Source: Rhodocyclales bacterium | GTDB taxonomy: Bacteria > Pseudomonadota > Gammaproteobacteria > Burkholderiales > Rhodocyclaceae | Length of the DNA: 38,197 nt | Assembly: GCA_016235765.1 (NCBI GenBank) | Contig: JACRIZ010000099.1 | Location: 1-38,197, forward strand | Direction of reading: 5' to 3' | Shown: piece after piece, positions 1 through 8,986 of the stretch | Layout of the letters: each line of letters starts with the position of its first letter | Position numbering within the stretch: the first letter of the stretch is position 1 | The notes under the pieces: generated by a model | What the model was told of the DNA's origin: nothing | Databases searched by the model: none | The model's input: the letters and a program-made list of their open reading frames with translations, nothing else | Program-made: the position numbers and the translations under genes

Positions 1-3000
1 CCGTCGGACTTCCCGGCCGCCGCCGCGGACACGTCGATCTCCGAACCGGCGACGAAACTCAGCGATCCGTTGCGCGAGTTGAGCGCGACATCCCCGCCGT
101 GGCCGAAGTCGGCCTCGAAAGCGGTATCCGTCGCCTCGCCGCGCGCGGCCAGCCGGGCAGTGCCGGCGAGCGTCAGGTCGCCGCCGGCATTGAGTTCGAT
201 GCTGCCGCCGGACTGCCCGCTGGCATCCGCCGAGCCGGCAAAGTCGAGCTTGCCGCCGTCGGCCGTCAGCACGAAGTGGCCCGTGCGCACCGAAGTGGTG
301 TCGGCGACCGTCACGTCGCCGCTGCGCTGCCGGATGTCGATTTCCCGCGCGAAGCGACCGTCGCCCGCGGTGGTCAGGAGCGCATCCAGACCATCGATCG
401 TCTGGCCGTCCACCCGTAGCACCGAACCTTCGCCGGTGGCCGCACCGGCCAGGCCGCCTTGCAGGCTGACCGTGCCTTCCGCCGCACTCACCTCGATGCG
501 GCCGCCGTCGCCGGGACCGGAGACGTCGAGTAATGAGCCGGCGGTGGTGGCAACACCCCCGTGGGCCGCGTTCAGTTCGATCCGGCCGGCTGGCGCAGCC
601 ACGGTGTCACCCGCGAAGTCCTTGGCAAAGCCGGCGGTGGAGATGCGTGCCGTAGCTCCGAGAGCGATGCCGTCATCGGCGCCGGGGCCCTGGGCATTCA
701 TTTCGACGATGCCGGAGGGCAAGTCGATGTTGCCGTCGTGCACGATGCGACCTGCGTCGAAGACCAGGCGGCCGCCGGCAGGCGCTGCCGAAGTCGGGGC
801 ACCGGGCATGGCCAAGGTCGTCAGCGTGCGCCAGGGCGCCGCTACATCGGCGGCATTGTTGGCCACGATGCGCTGGCTCGACCCGGCAGCGGCCAGGATG
901 CGCTGGCTCTGTAGCACCAGATCGCTGTTCGCCGTCAGGCTCGGCAGCGTCGATTCCGTACCCGCCGCCTGCCTGTCCGCCTTCGCCGTGCTGATGATGT
1001 CGCCCTCGGCCTTGAGGGTGACCTTCGAGAATCCGTCCAGCGTCTTGTCGCCAGCCCCCAGTTCGATCCGGCCGGCCGTTTCGGTCGTCGCGCCATTCCT
1101 CGCGGCCTCGATGGTCAGCTCCCGGGCGCCGACCGCGCCGGTGGCCAGCGCACGGCGGGACGTGTTCGATATCACCACGCTGCGCGCCTTGACGGACGCT
1201 GCGGCATCGGAACCGACGCCGGCCAGCCCCGGAGCGTCAAGGCGGAGGCGATTGAGGTTCGTCAGGTCGAGCGTCGTGCCGCCAGCCACGCGAATGCCGT
1301 CGTAGCCGCGCAGCGTCAATTCCTTCAGGTTCGCCAGTCCGTTGCCCGCCACCGGGTCAATGACGTAGCCGCCGGCCACCGCGGCCGTGCCGCCGAGCGC
1401 AATGGTCGGCGCACCGATGGCCAGCGAGTCGCCCGCGTCGACCGTGCCGGCCACGTTCATGGCGCCGGTGGCATCCAGCGCCACCGAGCGTCCCGAGACG
1501 CTGGCGCCAGCCGCCAGGGTCAGCTTGCCGCCTGTCGTACCGAGGCTGCCCTTGCGGACGATATCCGAGGCGCCGTCGCCCGACAGGCGCAGAAAGGCAC
1601 TGCGGTTCACACCGTCGGCGTCCGCCAGCAGCTCGATGGACGCCGGCGTCGCCGGCACCTCGCCTTCGGCGGCAATCTTCGAGCCTGCCTTGATGTCGAT
1701 GTGCTCGCTGGCGGCAATCAACACTTCGCGCCCGGTCAGCGGCACGACGTCACCGTTGGCGTCAACGTTGGCAGCATTGTCCACCACGACTTCGCGGGCA
1801 ATCGTCTGCACCGTTTGCCCGTCGGCCGTGTCCTGGCGCCGGCCGCCCAGCATCAGGCTGGCATCGAAGCTCGAGAGCAAGTCAGACTCAACTTCGAAGA
1901 AGCCGGCCGGCGGCCCGTCCGCGGTAGCGGTAGCGACCACGGAGATGTTTTCCGCCACGATGTCCACTTCCGCCACGCGGCCGCCGTCTGCAGGTCTGCC
2001 CTTCAGCAGTCCGTCGAAAACCAGCGTCCGGCTGGGCACGATCGCGACCCGGCCGGCGTCGGCCGGTGTGATCACCGGCGGCCGGTCGTCGGCCGCGGCC
2101 CGCGTCTGCAGATGGCTGCTGTCGACGATCCGGTATTCCGATTCGCGCAAGGCCCGGGCGCCCGACATCACCTGATAGGCGCTCCAGCGCGATTCCGTCC
2201 CGCCGCCGAAGCTGCTGGTCCGCCGGGCAGCCACGACCTGGGTGCCGTCGGCCTGGGTGACGACCCGACCGGGCGCCACGGTGGTGCCGCCCGCGGCGGG
2301 GCGCACGACGTAGGCGCCGGGCAGTAGCGCGTAGTAGCCCGGCAGGAGCCGGTAGGTCCCCGCCGGAACCGGGCCGCCCGGGCCGATCTGGATGCTCTCG
2401 TAGAGTGACCGGTCGGCATCGAAGCCTTCGCCCACCAGTGCCGCGATGGCGCTGTCGCGCGGCGCGGCGTTCGGGTCGTCGGGCAGGATGGCATAGGTGT
2501 CCGCCGCCAGCAGGGTGTCGAGCGAACCGCCGCTGCCGGGCACGAATTCCACGCCCTGAATCTCGCCGCCGCCGGACACGTCGATCGTCGCGCCGGGCTG
2601 CATCGTCGTGCCCGCCTGCACCTCGACTGCCGGTGCCTGCAGCACGACCTCCTTGGTCGGCGGCAGCGCCGTACGATCGGACGGGCCGTAGTACCAACTG
2701 GTGCCGTTCACGGTGCCGCCGAAGGGTACCGTCAGTCCGTCCGCGCTCACCGAGGTCATGCTGCCCGGCGCGAAGGTCAGAGAGCTGCCGGCACGGAAGG
2801 ACAGCTTGCCCAGCGGCGCCCAGACGGTACCCGCCTGCGTGATGTGGTCGGCGCGGAAACTCAAGGAGCCGCCGGCCGAAAGCGGCGCCGTCACGGGGCC
2901 GGCCGCCTGTTCGATGCGCAACTTGCCGCCGGGCTTCACGGCGCCTTCGCTGCTTCGCTCGCCCGCCACCCGGAACTCGAAGTCCACGCCGCTGGCGGCG

Positions 3001-6000
3001 GTGACCATGCGGGCCTTCAGGGTGGTATCGGCCAGCGTCGTCAGGCTGCCCTTCAGCGCCTTCTCAGCCACCTTTTCGCGCGTGTCTTCCGGATCGTCGA
3101 CCGAGAATTTCCCGAACGCGAAACCGCGCGCGCGAATCTCCCCGGTGCTATCGAGCAGCATGCTGGAAGCACCGTTCACGGTCATGTGCCCCGCCAGTTC
3201 GATGAGGTCGCCCTTCGCGGCAAAGGAACCGGTTCCCGCGACGATGGGCGCCGCCCGCCGCGTGCCGTCGCCGTTCGTGTTGCGGAAATCGAGCCAGGGC
3301 GCCGTGACGGTCACGGTGCCGGAGGCAACGTCGAACTGCGGCGCATCCAGGACGATGCGCCGCTCGGCAGTCAGGTCACCCCTGAGGGCGATGGTGTCCT
3401 CGGCGGAGAAGCGCAGGTTGGCGAAGCCGCCGCTGCGCAGCGCATCGGCGCCCACGGCGGCACGCCGCACGCCGTCCTCAAAAACGGGGCGCTCAGGCGT
3501 AGCCTGGGTCAACTCCACCCTGTGGTCAATGATGTGGTTGGTCGGCGGAATGGTGGTGGGGTCGACCTTGTCGACGAGGCGCGGGTCGCCGTCGGCCGCT
3601 CCGTTGGCGCCGTTGAAGCGCGTGTCCAGCGCGAAGCTGCCCTGGGCCTTGCCGAGTCCGGAACGGCCGCGCATTTCGCCGCCGAACCAGGCGTCCTCGG
3701 TCACCTGGGCGTAGATGGAACCCGCCTCGCCGTCCACCACGGTCGCGACCGTCGCGGCATTGCCGCCGGCCAGCGCCGGCAGGTCGAGTTCCGTGACGGC
3801 GCCGCCCACGTCGAGCACCGCCCCCTGCTCCACCGCCAGGTCGTTGCGGTTGGCGGTCAGGTTGATGGCGCCGCCGCGCAGCACCGAGCCGCTGCGCCGG
3901 CCCATGCCATCGGTGGTGACCAGCGCGACGCCGCGAACGTCGACCAGGGCGCCGCTGGCGATGCGCAGCGTCTCGCCGCCGAAGCGGCTGGTTTCGTTGG
4001 TGGCGAGGCTCACGTTGACCGTACCCGCCGGGGCGACCAGCGCGCCGTACACATCGAGCTTGGTCGCCGAATTGACGGTGATGCTGCCTTCGGGCGCCGT
4101 CTCGATGCGGGCGCCGGCGCCGATCGTGACACCGTCGCTGGTCGTGCCGTCGCTGCTGACCAGCGTGATGCGCGACTGCTGGCGCTGCTTGGCGCTCTGC
4201 TGCGCCAGCGGAATCTCCCGCCGTTCCGCTGCGGCGAGCAGCGAACTGCCGGTGGCCAGCCGGCCGGCCTGGCCCGGCGTGAGGCTCAGGTAGCGCGGCA
4301 ACGCGGCGGCGACGGTGTTCGCCTCGACGTCCAGCCCGTAGCGGCCCTCGAAGCGGTAGCGACCGAAACCCCAGTCGGCAAACCGGCTGGTTGCCAGCCG
4401 AGTCCGCGTCGCGTCGCTGACGATGGCGCCCGCCCCCTCGTTGCCGAGCACCATGCGGCTGCCGGTCAACTGCAGCTCGCCGGCCCTGGCGCCGGACCAG
4501 CCGAGCAGGGTCCCGGCCACGTTCAGGCGGTTTGACTGGTCAGTGATGTCATTCGGATTCTGGATCGTGCCCAGTGTCAGCGTTCCCGCATCGCCGTAGC
4601 TCAGCTTGCGCGCGTCGCTGTAGCGGCCGCCGCCCGAAACGTCGACAATGCTGCCGGCCGCGAGATCGACCGAAACCCCGGTCATGCTGACGCTGCCGCC
4701 GGCGGTCTTCGCCAGCGGCCCTGTCTGGCCGGCGCCTGGCGCCAGATAGTCGTTGACCCAGAGTCCGGCCGTCGACACGCTGGCGTCCGCCCCCAGCGAC
4801 ACCGAGGACAACTCGGTACCCGCTGAGCTGTCCGCGACGCCGTTCAGCTTCACGCCGCCGCCGGCGACCCGGATGTCGCCCTCGACGGCGACGTGGGTAG
4901 CCTTAATGGACAGCGCGCCGCCCGCAGCCAGCTCGATCGTCGCATCGGCAGCCACGCTCGCCGTGCCACCGGCCAGCACCGTGAGGCTGCCCAGGCGGTT
5001 GACGGTATGGGCCTCGGCGGTCGTTTCGTCGGGCCCGGAGGCAAGCCAGCCGGTGGCTACCTCCACCAGGTTCTGGCGTTCGGCCGGCAGCGCCGAATCG
5101 ATGCCGAAGCCGGTCAGCGGCGTCGCCTCGGCAACGAAACGGACGTCCTTCAGGCTCATGGTCGGAACCTTGGTGGTGGCCGGATCGCTGGAATCGGCGC
5201 CCAGTTCGACGCGGCCGAAGCCGGGCAGCGCCCCGGCCAGGCTGGAGTCGCGCTGGTAGGCACCGATCATCACACTCGAGCGCAGGCTGCCGTTGAGCAC
5301 CGCCCGCTTGACGTCCAGCTTGAGCAATCCGGCCGACTTGCCCTCGACGAAGGCGGCGTCGTTCGAAAACAGCCGGCGCGTCGGCATCGCCTCCAGCTTC
5401 GCCTCGGACAGCCACTTGCTGTCGGGGCGCACCTCGAAGACCTGCATGCCCTGGTCGCGGATCGCGACCATACGGCGCGGACCGCTGTTCCATTCCTGCA
5501 ACTGGCGCGCCGTCACCGTATCGTAGACCTCGATGATTTCGTCATAGCGCAGGTTGGCGGGGGCACTGGCAATGTCGTACATCCTGCCGCCGGAAATCAC
5601 CTTGGTCGTGGCATTCACGCCGCTGGCGTAGCGGTAGGCGCCGCCCGAGATGTCGATGACGCTGCCGGCCTGGCTGATCAGCTCGTCGGACTTGATCAGC
5701 AGTTCGCCGCCGACGGCCGTCTTCTCGGCCACGCTACGTTCCACCAGGCCGCGCAAGCCGGAGATGTCGAACAGGGCCGGATTGCCCTTGCGCAGGTCCA
5801 CCGTCATCCGCTTCCTGTGCAGATAGCCGCCCTTCTGGAAGGGCGTGTCGCGCAGGTCGTTGGTGGAAACATCGAAACTGTAGAAGTTCTTCTCGTACGC
5901 CACGTCGGATATCGTTCCCGCCACGCTCACCCGGCTGCCGGCATCCAGCAGCACGCGGTCGGGTGTCTTCAGCGGCTCTTCGCTGCGGGCGTCACCGCCG

Positions 6001-7205
6001 ATCTGAATCACCCCGCCGGGGTTCAGCACCGAGCCCTGGATGTGCACGCGCTGGCCGCCGAGCAGGATCTTCGAGCGGTAGGGCGTGTAGTCCTGCTCCT
6101 CGACCATGGTCTGGCCGTCGTCGATGAGCGGCGCATCGTCCCGCTCGGTGATCGCTGCGATCTCCGCCTCGTCCTTCGGCTTCAGCTTGGCGACCGGCGT
6201 CTCGGTGACGCTGCCGGTGCCCAGCGTCAGGGTCTGCCCGGCCAGCAGCCAGATCGAACCGTTCTGATTGACGGCGCCGCCGGCGCGGATCACGCCTTCC
6301 TGATTGACCGCCAGCCCGACCATCGTGGTATTGCCGCGGTGGGTGGTGATCTTGCCCGCATTGGCCACCAGGCCGCTGACGTCCAGCGGCGCGCTGCCCG
6401 CCTCGACCTTCACCACCAGGCCGCGCATCGAGACGTCCTTTTCGTCGATGGTCTTGTATTGGCGCAGATAGGCCCTGGCGCCGGCCGCGAGGATCACCTG
6501 GCCGTTGTTGGCCGTGATGACGCCCCGGTTCTCGACCCGGGGCGCGATGAGCATGATCAAGCCGCCATCGGCGCGGAGGGTGCCGTAGTTCTGCACCTGA
6601 TTGCGCCACTCGCGGCCTTCCAGGTCCAGTACCGGCGTACCGTCCTCGTTCATCAGCACCACGTCGATGCCGCGCGGCTCGGCATGCGCGTCCCAGTCGG
6701 CGGTCAGGGCGAAGTTGGTGCTGGTGCCGATGCCGGCCGCGAACGCGCTCTCCGGAATCGCCAGCGAGGAGGCGATCAGGCCGCGCACGTTCACCTGCGA
6801 ACCGCGGTCGAACAGGATGCCGTTCTGATTGACCAGATAGACGCGGCCGGTGGCGGTCAGCATGCCCTGGATGATGCTGGGATCGGCGTCGAAAATGCGG
6901 TTGAGCGCCTCGGCCGTGGCGCTGGGCTGGTCGAAATGGACTTCGCTGCCGGCGGCAATGTTGAAACTGTCCCAGTCGAAAATCGCGCGCTGCGAAAGCT
7001 GGCGGACAGTCAGTCGCCTGCCGGTGGCCGTGTCGACCGCGGGATCTACCGAACCGCGCCCGGAATATAGACCCCGGTACTGCGGTATCGTGCCGTTCGG
7101 CAGACGCTGGCCGGGCTTGGCGGCCTCGCCGGTCTGCGGCAGGGCGAAACTCAGGACGCCCGCCAGGGCCAACACCAGGAAGCTGGATTGCATGCGTGGT
7201 TTCAT
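1..7205 (-). CDS. TpsA-type giant exoprotein, filamentous haemagglutinin family (3' end outside window)
   Basis: This is the secreted partner of a two-partner secretion (type Vb) system, probably a surface adhesin with a beta-helix. A single frame runs from the ATG at 7205 to position 1 without a stop, giving at least 2401 codons; I checked the frame near 4454, 1853 and 68. The start has GAGG about 8 nt upstream. Residues 1-29 form a signal peptide. The TPS secretion domain follows (about 37-150), with FDWDSFNIAAG, an NQNG at 126-129 where the family usually has NPNG, and then LFDRGSQVNV. The rest is Ala/Gly/Val/Asp-rich and repeatedly shows IDVSGG-like strands (for example SVIDISGGAYRYASG, SIVDVSGGGRY). 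Few Cys are present. tpsB lies 17 nt upstream. The style matches the long FhaB-like proteins that often carry DUF3739 near the C-terminus, but that end lies outside the window. Confidence 0.93.
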   Translation of the reverse strand, partial: MKPRMQSSFLVLALAGVLSFALPQTGEAAKPGQRLPNGTIPQYRGLYSGRGSVDPAVDTATGRRLTVRQLSQRAIFDWDSFNIAAGSEVHFDQPSATAEALNRIFDADPSIIQGMLTATGRVYLVNQNGILFDRGSQVNVRGLIASSLAIPESAFAAGIGTSTNFALTADWDAHAEPRGIDVVLMNEDGTPVLDLEGREWRNQVQNYGTLRADGGLIMLIAPRVENRGVITANNGQVILAAGARAYLRQYKTIDEKDVSMRGLVVKVEAGSAPLDVSGLVANAGKITTHRGNTTMVGLAVNQEGVIRAGGAVNQNGSIWLLAGQTLTLGTGSVTETPVAKLKPKDEAEIAAITERDDAPLIDDGQTMVEEQDYTPYRSKILLGGQRVHIQGSVLNPGGVIQIGGDARSEEPLKTPDRVLLDAGSRVSVAGTISDVAYEKNFYSFDVSTNDLRDTPFQKGGYLHRKRMTVDLRKGNPALFDISGLRGLVERSVAEKTAVGGELLIKSDELISQAGSVIDISGGAYRYASGVNATTKVISGGRMYDIASAPANLRYDEIIEVYDTVTARQLQEWNSGPRRMVAIRDQGMQVFEVRPDSKWLSEAKLEAMPTRRLFSNDAAFVEGKSAGLLKLDVKRAVLNGSLRSSVMIGAYQRDSSLAGALPGFGRVELGADSSDPATTKVPTMSLKDVRFVAEATPLTGFGIDSALPAERQNLVEVATGWLASGPDETTAEAHTVNRLGSLTVLAGGTASVAADATIELAAGGALSIKATHVAVEGDIRVAGGGVKLNGVADSSAGTELSSVSLGADASVSTAGLWVNDYLAPGAGQTGPLAKTAGGSVSMTGVSVDLAAGSIVDVSGGGRYSDARKLSYGDAGTLTLGTIQNPNDITDQSNRLNVAGTLLGWSGARAGELQLTGSRMVLGNEGAGAIVSDATRTRLATSRFADWGFGRYRFEGRYGLDVEANTVAAALPRYLSLTPGQAGRLATGSSLLAAAERREIPLAQQSAKQRQQSRITLVSSDGTTSDGVTIGAGARIETAPEGSITVNSATKLDVYGALVAPAGTVNVSLATNETSRFGGETLRIASGALVDVRGVALVTTDGMGRRSGSVLRGGAINLTANRNDLAVEQGAVLDVGGAVTELDLPALAGGNAATVATVVDGEAGSIYAQVTEDAWFGGEMRGRSGLGKAQGSFALDTRFNGANGAADGDPRLVDKVDPTTIPPTNHIIDHRVELTQATPERPVFEDGVRRAAVGADALRSGGFANLRFSAEDTIALRGDLTAERRIVLDAPQFDVASGTVTVTAPWLDFRNTNGDGTRRAAPIVAGTGSFAAKGDLIELAGHMTVNGASSMLLDSTGEIRARGFAFGKFSVDDPEDTREKVAEKALKGSLTTLADTTLKARMVTAASGVDFEFRVAGERSSEGAVKPGGKLRIEQAAGPVTAPLSAGGSLSFRADHITQAGTVWAPLGKLSFRAGSSLTFAPGSMTSVSADGLTVPFGGTVNGTSWYYGPSDRTALPPTKEVVLQAPAVEVQAGTTMQPGATIDVSGGGEIQGVEFVPGSGGSLDTLLAADTYAILPDDPNAAPRDSAIAALVGEGFDADRSLYESIQIGPGGPVPAGTYRLLPGYYALLPGAYVVRPAAGGTTVAPGRVVTQADGTQVVAARRTSSFGGGTESRWSAYQVMSGARALRESEYRIVDSSHLQTRAAADDRPPVITPADAGRVAIVPSRTLVFDGLLKGRPADGGRVAEVDIVAENISVVATATADGPPAGFFEVESDLLSSFDASLMLGGRRQDTADGQTVQTIAREVVVDNAANVDANGDVVPLTGREVLIAASEHIDIKAGSKIAAEGEVPATPASIELLADADGVNRSAFLRLSGDGASDIVRKGSLGTTGGKLTLAAGASVSGRSVALDATGAMNVAGTVDAGDSLAIGAPTIALGGTAAVAGGYVIDPVAGNGLANLKELTLRGYDGIRVAGGTTLDLTNLNRLRLDAPGLAGVGSDAAASVKARSVVISNTSRRALATGAVGARELTIEAARNGATTETAGRIELGAGDKTLDGFSKVTLKAEGDIISTAKADRQAAGTESTLPSLTANSDLVLQSQRILAAAGSSQRIVANNAADVAAPWRTLTTLAMPGAPTSAAPAGGRLVFDAGRIVHDGNIDLPSGIVEMNAQGPGADDGIALGATARISTAGFAKDFAGDTVAAPAGRIELNAAHGGVATTAGSLLDVSGPGDGGRIEVSAAEGTVSLQGGLAGAATGEGSVLRVDGQTIDGLDALLTTAGDGRFAREIDIRQRSGDVTVADTTSVRTGHFVLTADGGKLDFAGSADASGQSGGSIELNAGGDLTLAGTARLAARGEATDTAFEADFGHGGDVALNSRNGSLSFVAGSEIDVSAAAAGKSD

Positions 7206-7222
7206 GGGGGTTCGCCTCGCGG

Positions 7223-8803
7223 TCAAAAGTCCATCGTGGTGTTGAACTGGACGCGGGCCTTGCGCGCCCGCGTGGTGGGCTTGTCTTCCGAGCCGGTTTC
7301 CTTGAAGGGCCAGCCGGCATTGACGGTGAGCGCCAGGCGATTGGCGGCGCGCAGGCGCAGGCCGATCCCCGCCGAGGACAGGATGTGGATGCTGGCCTCG
7401 GACGGCAGCGGTTCCAGTACCTTGAGCCGCGCCCCTTCGAGGAAGGCATAGAGCCGCAGGTCGTCGACGCCGGGCAGCCGTTCGCGCGCCAGCGACGGAC
7501 TGCGCCACTCGAGGCTGCCGCGCACCGCCCGGTCGCCGAGGGCTTCGGACTGCAGGTAGCCGCGCACGCTTTCCAGGCCGCCGGCAGAGTACTGTTCGTT
7601 GCTGACCACGGGCTGGTCGGCGATCTGGCCGTCCAGGCCGGCCACCAAGCCGCCCCAGTCGCCCAGTTCCTGGCGCCGCTGCACATCCCACTTGACGACC
7701 AGGAAGTTGCCGCGCGCCGAGTAACGCTTGTTGGCGTAGTCCGCAGAGCTACTGCCCATGCCGCGAAACGCCCAGATCAGCCCGGTCGAGTAGGCCCATT
7801 CGCCGCCGGGGTCGCGCCGCACGCCGCCGTAGCTGAGGCTGAACGGCCAATAGCGGATCGGCGTCTCGACCGGCTCGCTGTCCGTCAGCACCAGTTGTTC
7901 CTCGAAGTCCTTGCGGTCGACGCCGAAGGTCAGCGAATGGGACAGGGCCTCGCTGCCCTTCAGGGGCGAGATCCAGCGCAGGCCGACGACGGTGCCGTTA
8001 CCCAGCGCATTGGTGGTTTCCAGCACCGCCACGCCGCTATTCGAGCGGGCGACGAACATGCTCAGGAACTCGCCGGGCCGCCACAGCGGCACCAGGTAGG
8101 AAACGGACAGCGCCTTCACCTGGTCGGTGTTCTGGGGCGCCGTCTGGTATTGCAGGTTCAGCGCATGCAGCCGCTGGAACAGGTTGTCGTAATGCAGCCC
8201 GCCGGTCAGCCGCAGGCGCTCGGTCTTGGGGCTGTGGTCGTCGGTGAGGCCGAGGCTGCCGCCCCAGGGCGGGCTGTCCTCGACGCTCAATTCGATCTCG
8301 GTGGTGCCCGGCGCCTTGCCGGGCTTGAGCACCGGCGTGACGCGGCGCCCGGGCATGCGGTTGAGGCGCGCGATGTCTTCCTGCACGGCGGGGAAATGCG
8401 GCACCTCCCCTGCGGCCAGCGCGGGCGCTTCGGCCAGGAGCCGCGCCTGCGAGTGGTAGCGCGAACCGGTCACCCGCACCCGCTCCAGCGTCGCTTCGAC
8501 CACCGTCAGCCGCACGATGCCCGCCGACACGCTCTGCTCGGGGATCTCCACCAGCACGGTCTGGAAGCCGGCGTCGCGGAAGGCCTTTTCCAGCGCACTG
8601 CGCGCCGCTTCCACGTCGGCAAAGGTCTTCGCCTCGCCCAGATAGGGATATACCGCGGTCTCGACCGCCTTGTCGGACAGGATTCGGACGCCACTGACCT
8701 CGTACTCCCAGACGTCGAAGCGCGCCTCCGCTCCCTCCTGCGCGGTGGCGACAGCGGGAAACAGGGCCGACAGGACGACAAACAGGAAGGCAAATCGAAG
8801 CAT
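7223..8803 (-). CDS. TpsB outer-membrane transporter of a two-partner secretion system (ShlB/FhaC/HecB family)
   Basis: Predicted 526-aa Omp85-superfamily pore that exports the TpsA protein encoded next. The signal peptide starts MLRFAFLFVVLSALFPAVATA. Two POTRA-type domains follow at about residues 27-175 (YEVSGVRILSD, then RVRVTGSRYHS), then a ShlB-type beta-barrel. The diagnostic VRGY motif of the L6 loop is at 413-416, and the protein ends in Phe (TTMDF), as outer-membrane barrels do. The frame stays open upstream to 8947, but those codons run through the terminator hairpin at 8920-8947 and lack a signal peptide. I therefore chose the ATG at 8803, although its Shine-Dalgarno match is poor. 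tpsA follows after 17 nt, so the two are probably co-transcribed. Confidence 0.92.
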   Translation of the reverse strand: MLRFAFLFVVLSALFPAVATAQEGAEARFDVWEYEVSGVRILSDKAVETAVYPYLGEAKTFADVEAARSALEKAFRDAGFQTVLVEIPEQSVSAGIVRLTVVEATLERVRVTGSRYHSQARLLAEAPALAAGEVPHFPAVQEDIARLNRMPGRRVTPVLKPGKAPGTTEIELSVEDSPPWGGSLGLTDDHSPKTERLRLTGGLHYDNLFQRLHALNLQYQTAPQNTDQVKALSVSYLVPLWRPGEFLSMFVARSNSGVAVLETTNALGNGTVVGLRWISPLKGSEALSHSLTFGVDRKDFEEQLVLTDSEPVETPIRYWPFSLSYGGVRRDPGGEWAYSTGLIWAFRGMGSSSADYANKRYSARGNFLVVKWDVQRRQELGDWGGLVAGLDGQIADQPVVSNEQYSAGGLESVRGYLQSEALGDRAVRGSLEWRSPSLARERLPGVDDLRLYAFLEGARLKVLEPLPSEASIHILSSAGIGLRLRAANRLALTVNAGWPFKETGSEDKPTTRARKARVQFNTTMDF

Positions 8804-8840
8804 GGCGAAGGGCTGCGTGGCAAACCGGAGGATATTAAGA

Positions 8841-8848
8841 GGGGGGGG
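8841..8848. repeat. Homopolymer G8 (C8 on the tpsB sense strand) upstream of tpsB
   Basis: Eight consecutive G on the plus strand, 38 nt upstream of the chosen tpsB start, inside the tpsB leader. Longer C/G tracts in promoters of Bordetella fim genes and other adhesin loci mediate slipped-strand phase variation. Eight is short for that, so it is only recorded as a candidate. Confidence 0.5.
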
Positions 8849-8907
8849 TTGCCGGGACATGACGGGTCGAATGGTGCATTTGAGCCAGCGCCACGACACG
8901 GGACCGA

Positions 8908-8947
8908 CACAAAAGGAAAATGGCCGGGTCCTTGCGGACCCGGCCAT
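8908..8947 (-). terminator. Rho-independent terminator after the PstS-like gene
   Basis: Perfect 12-bp inverted repeat (ATGGCCGGGTCC at 8920-8931 and its complement at 8936-8947) with a 4-nt loop. On the minus strand it is followed by TTTTCCTTTTG. It lies 39 nt downstream of the stop codon at 8987, so it closes the CTERM/PstS-like operon and separates it from tpsB. Confidence 0.85.
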
Positions 8948-8986
8948 CGAGCTTAGAACTAAGCTAGTTCAGGAATTGCTCCTGAA

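Noticed and set aside
70..7070. Long plus-strand open frames (for example 70-1305, 2844-4535 and 4893-7070) opposite tpsA
   Set aside because: They are antisense to the continuous 2401-codon tpsA frame, are rich in Arg, Ala, Gly and His as expected of GC-rich shadow frames, and show no domain or signal.
8804..8947. tpsB start 48 codons further upstream, at 8947
   Set aside because: The extension runs through the terminator hairpin and the G8 tract and would bury the signal peptide inside the protein.
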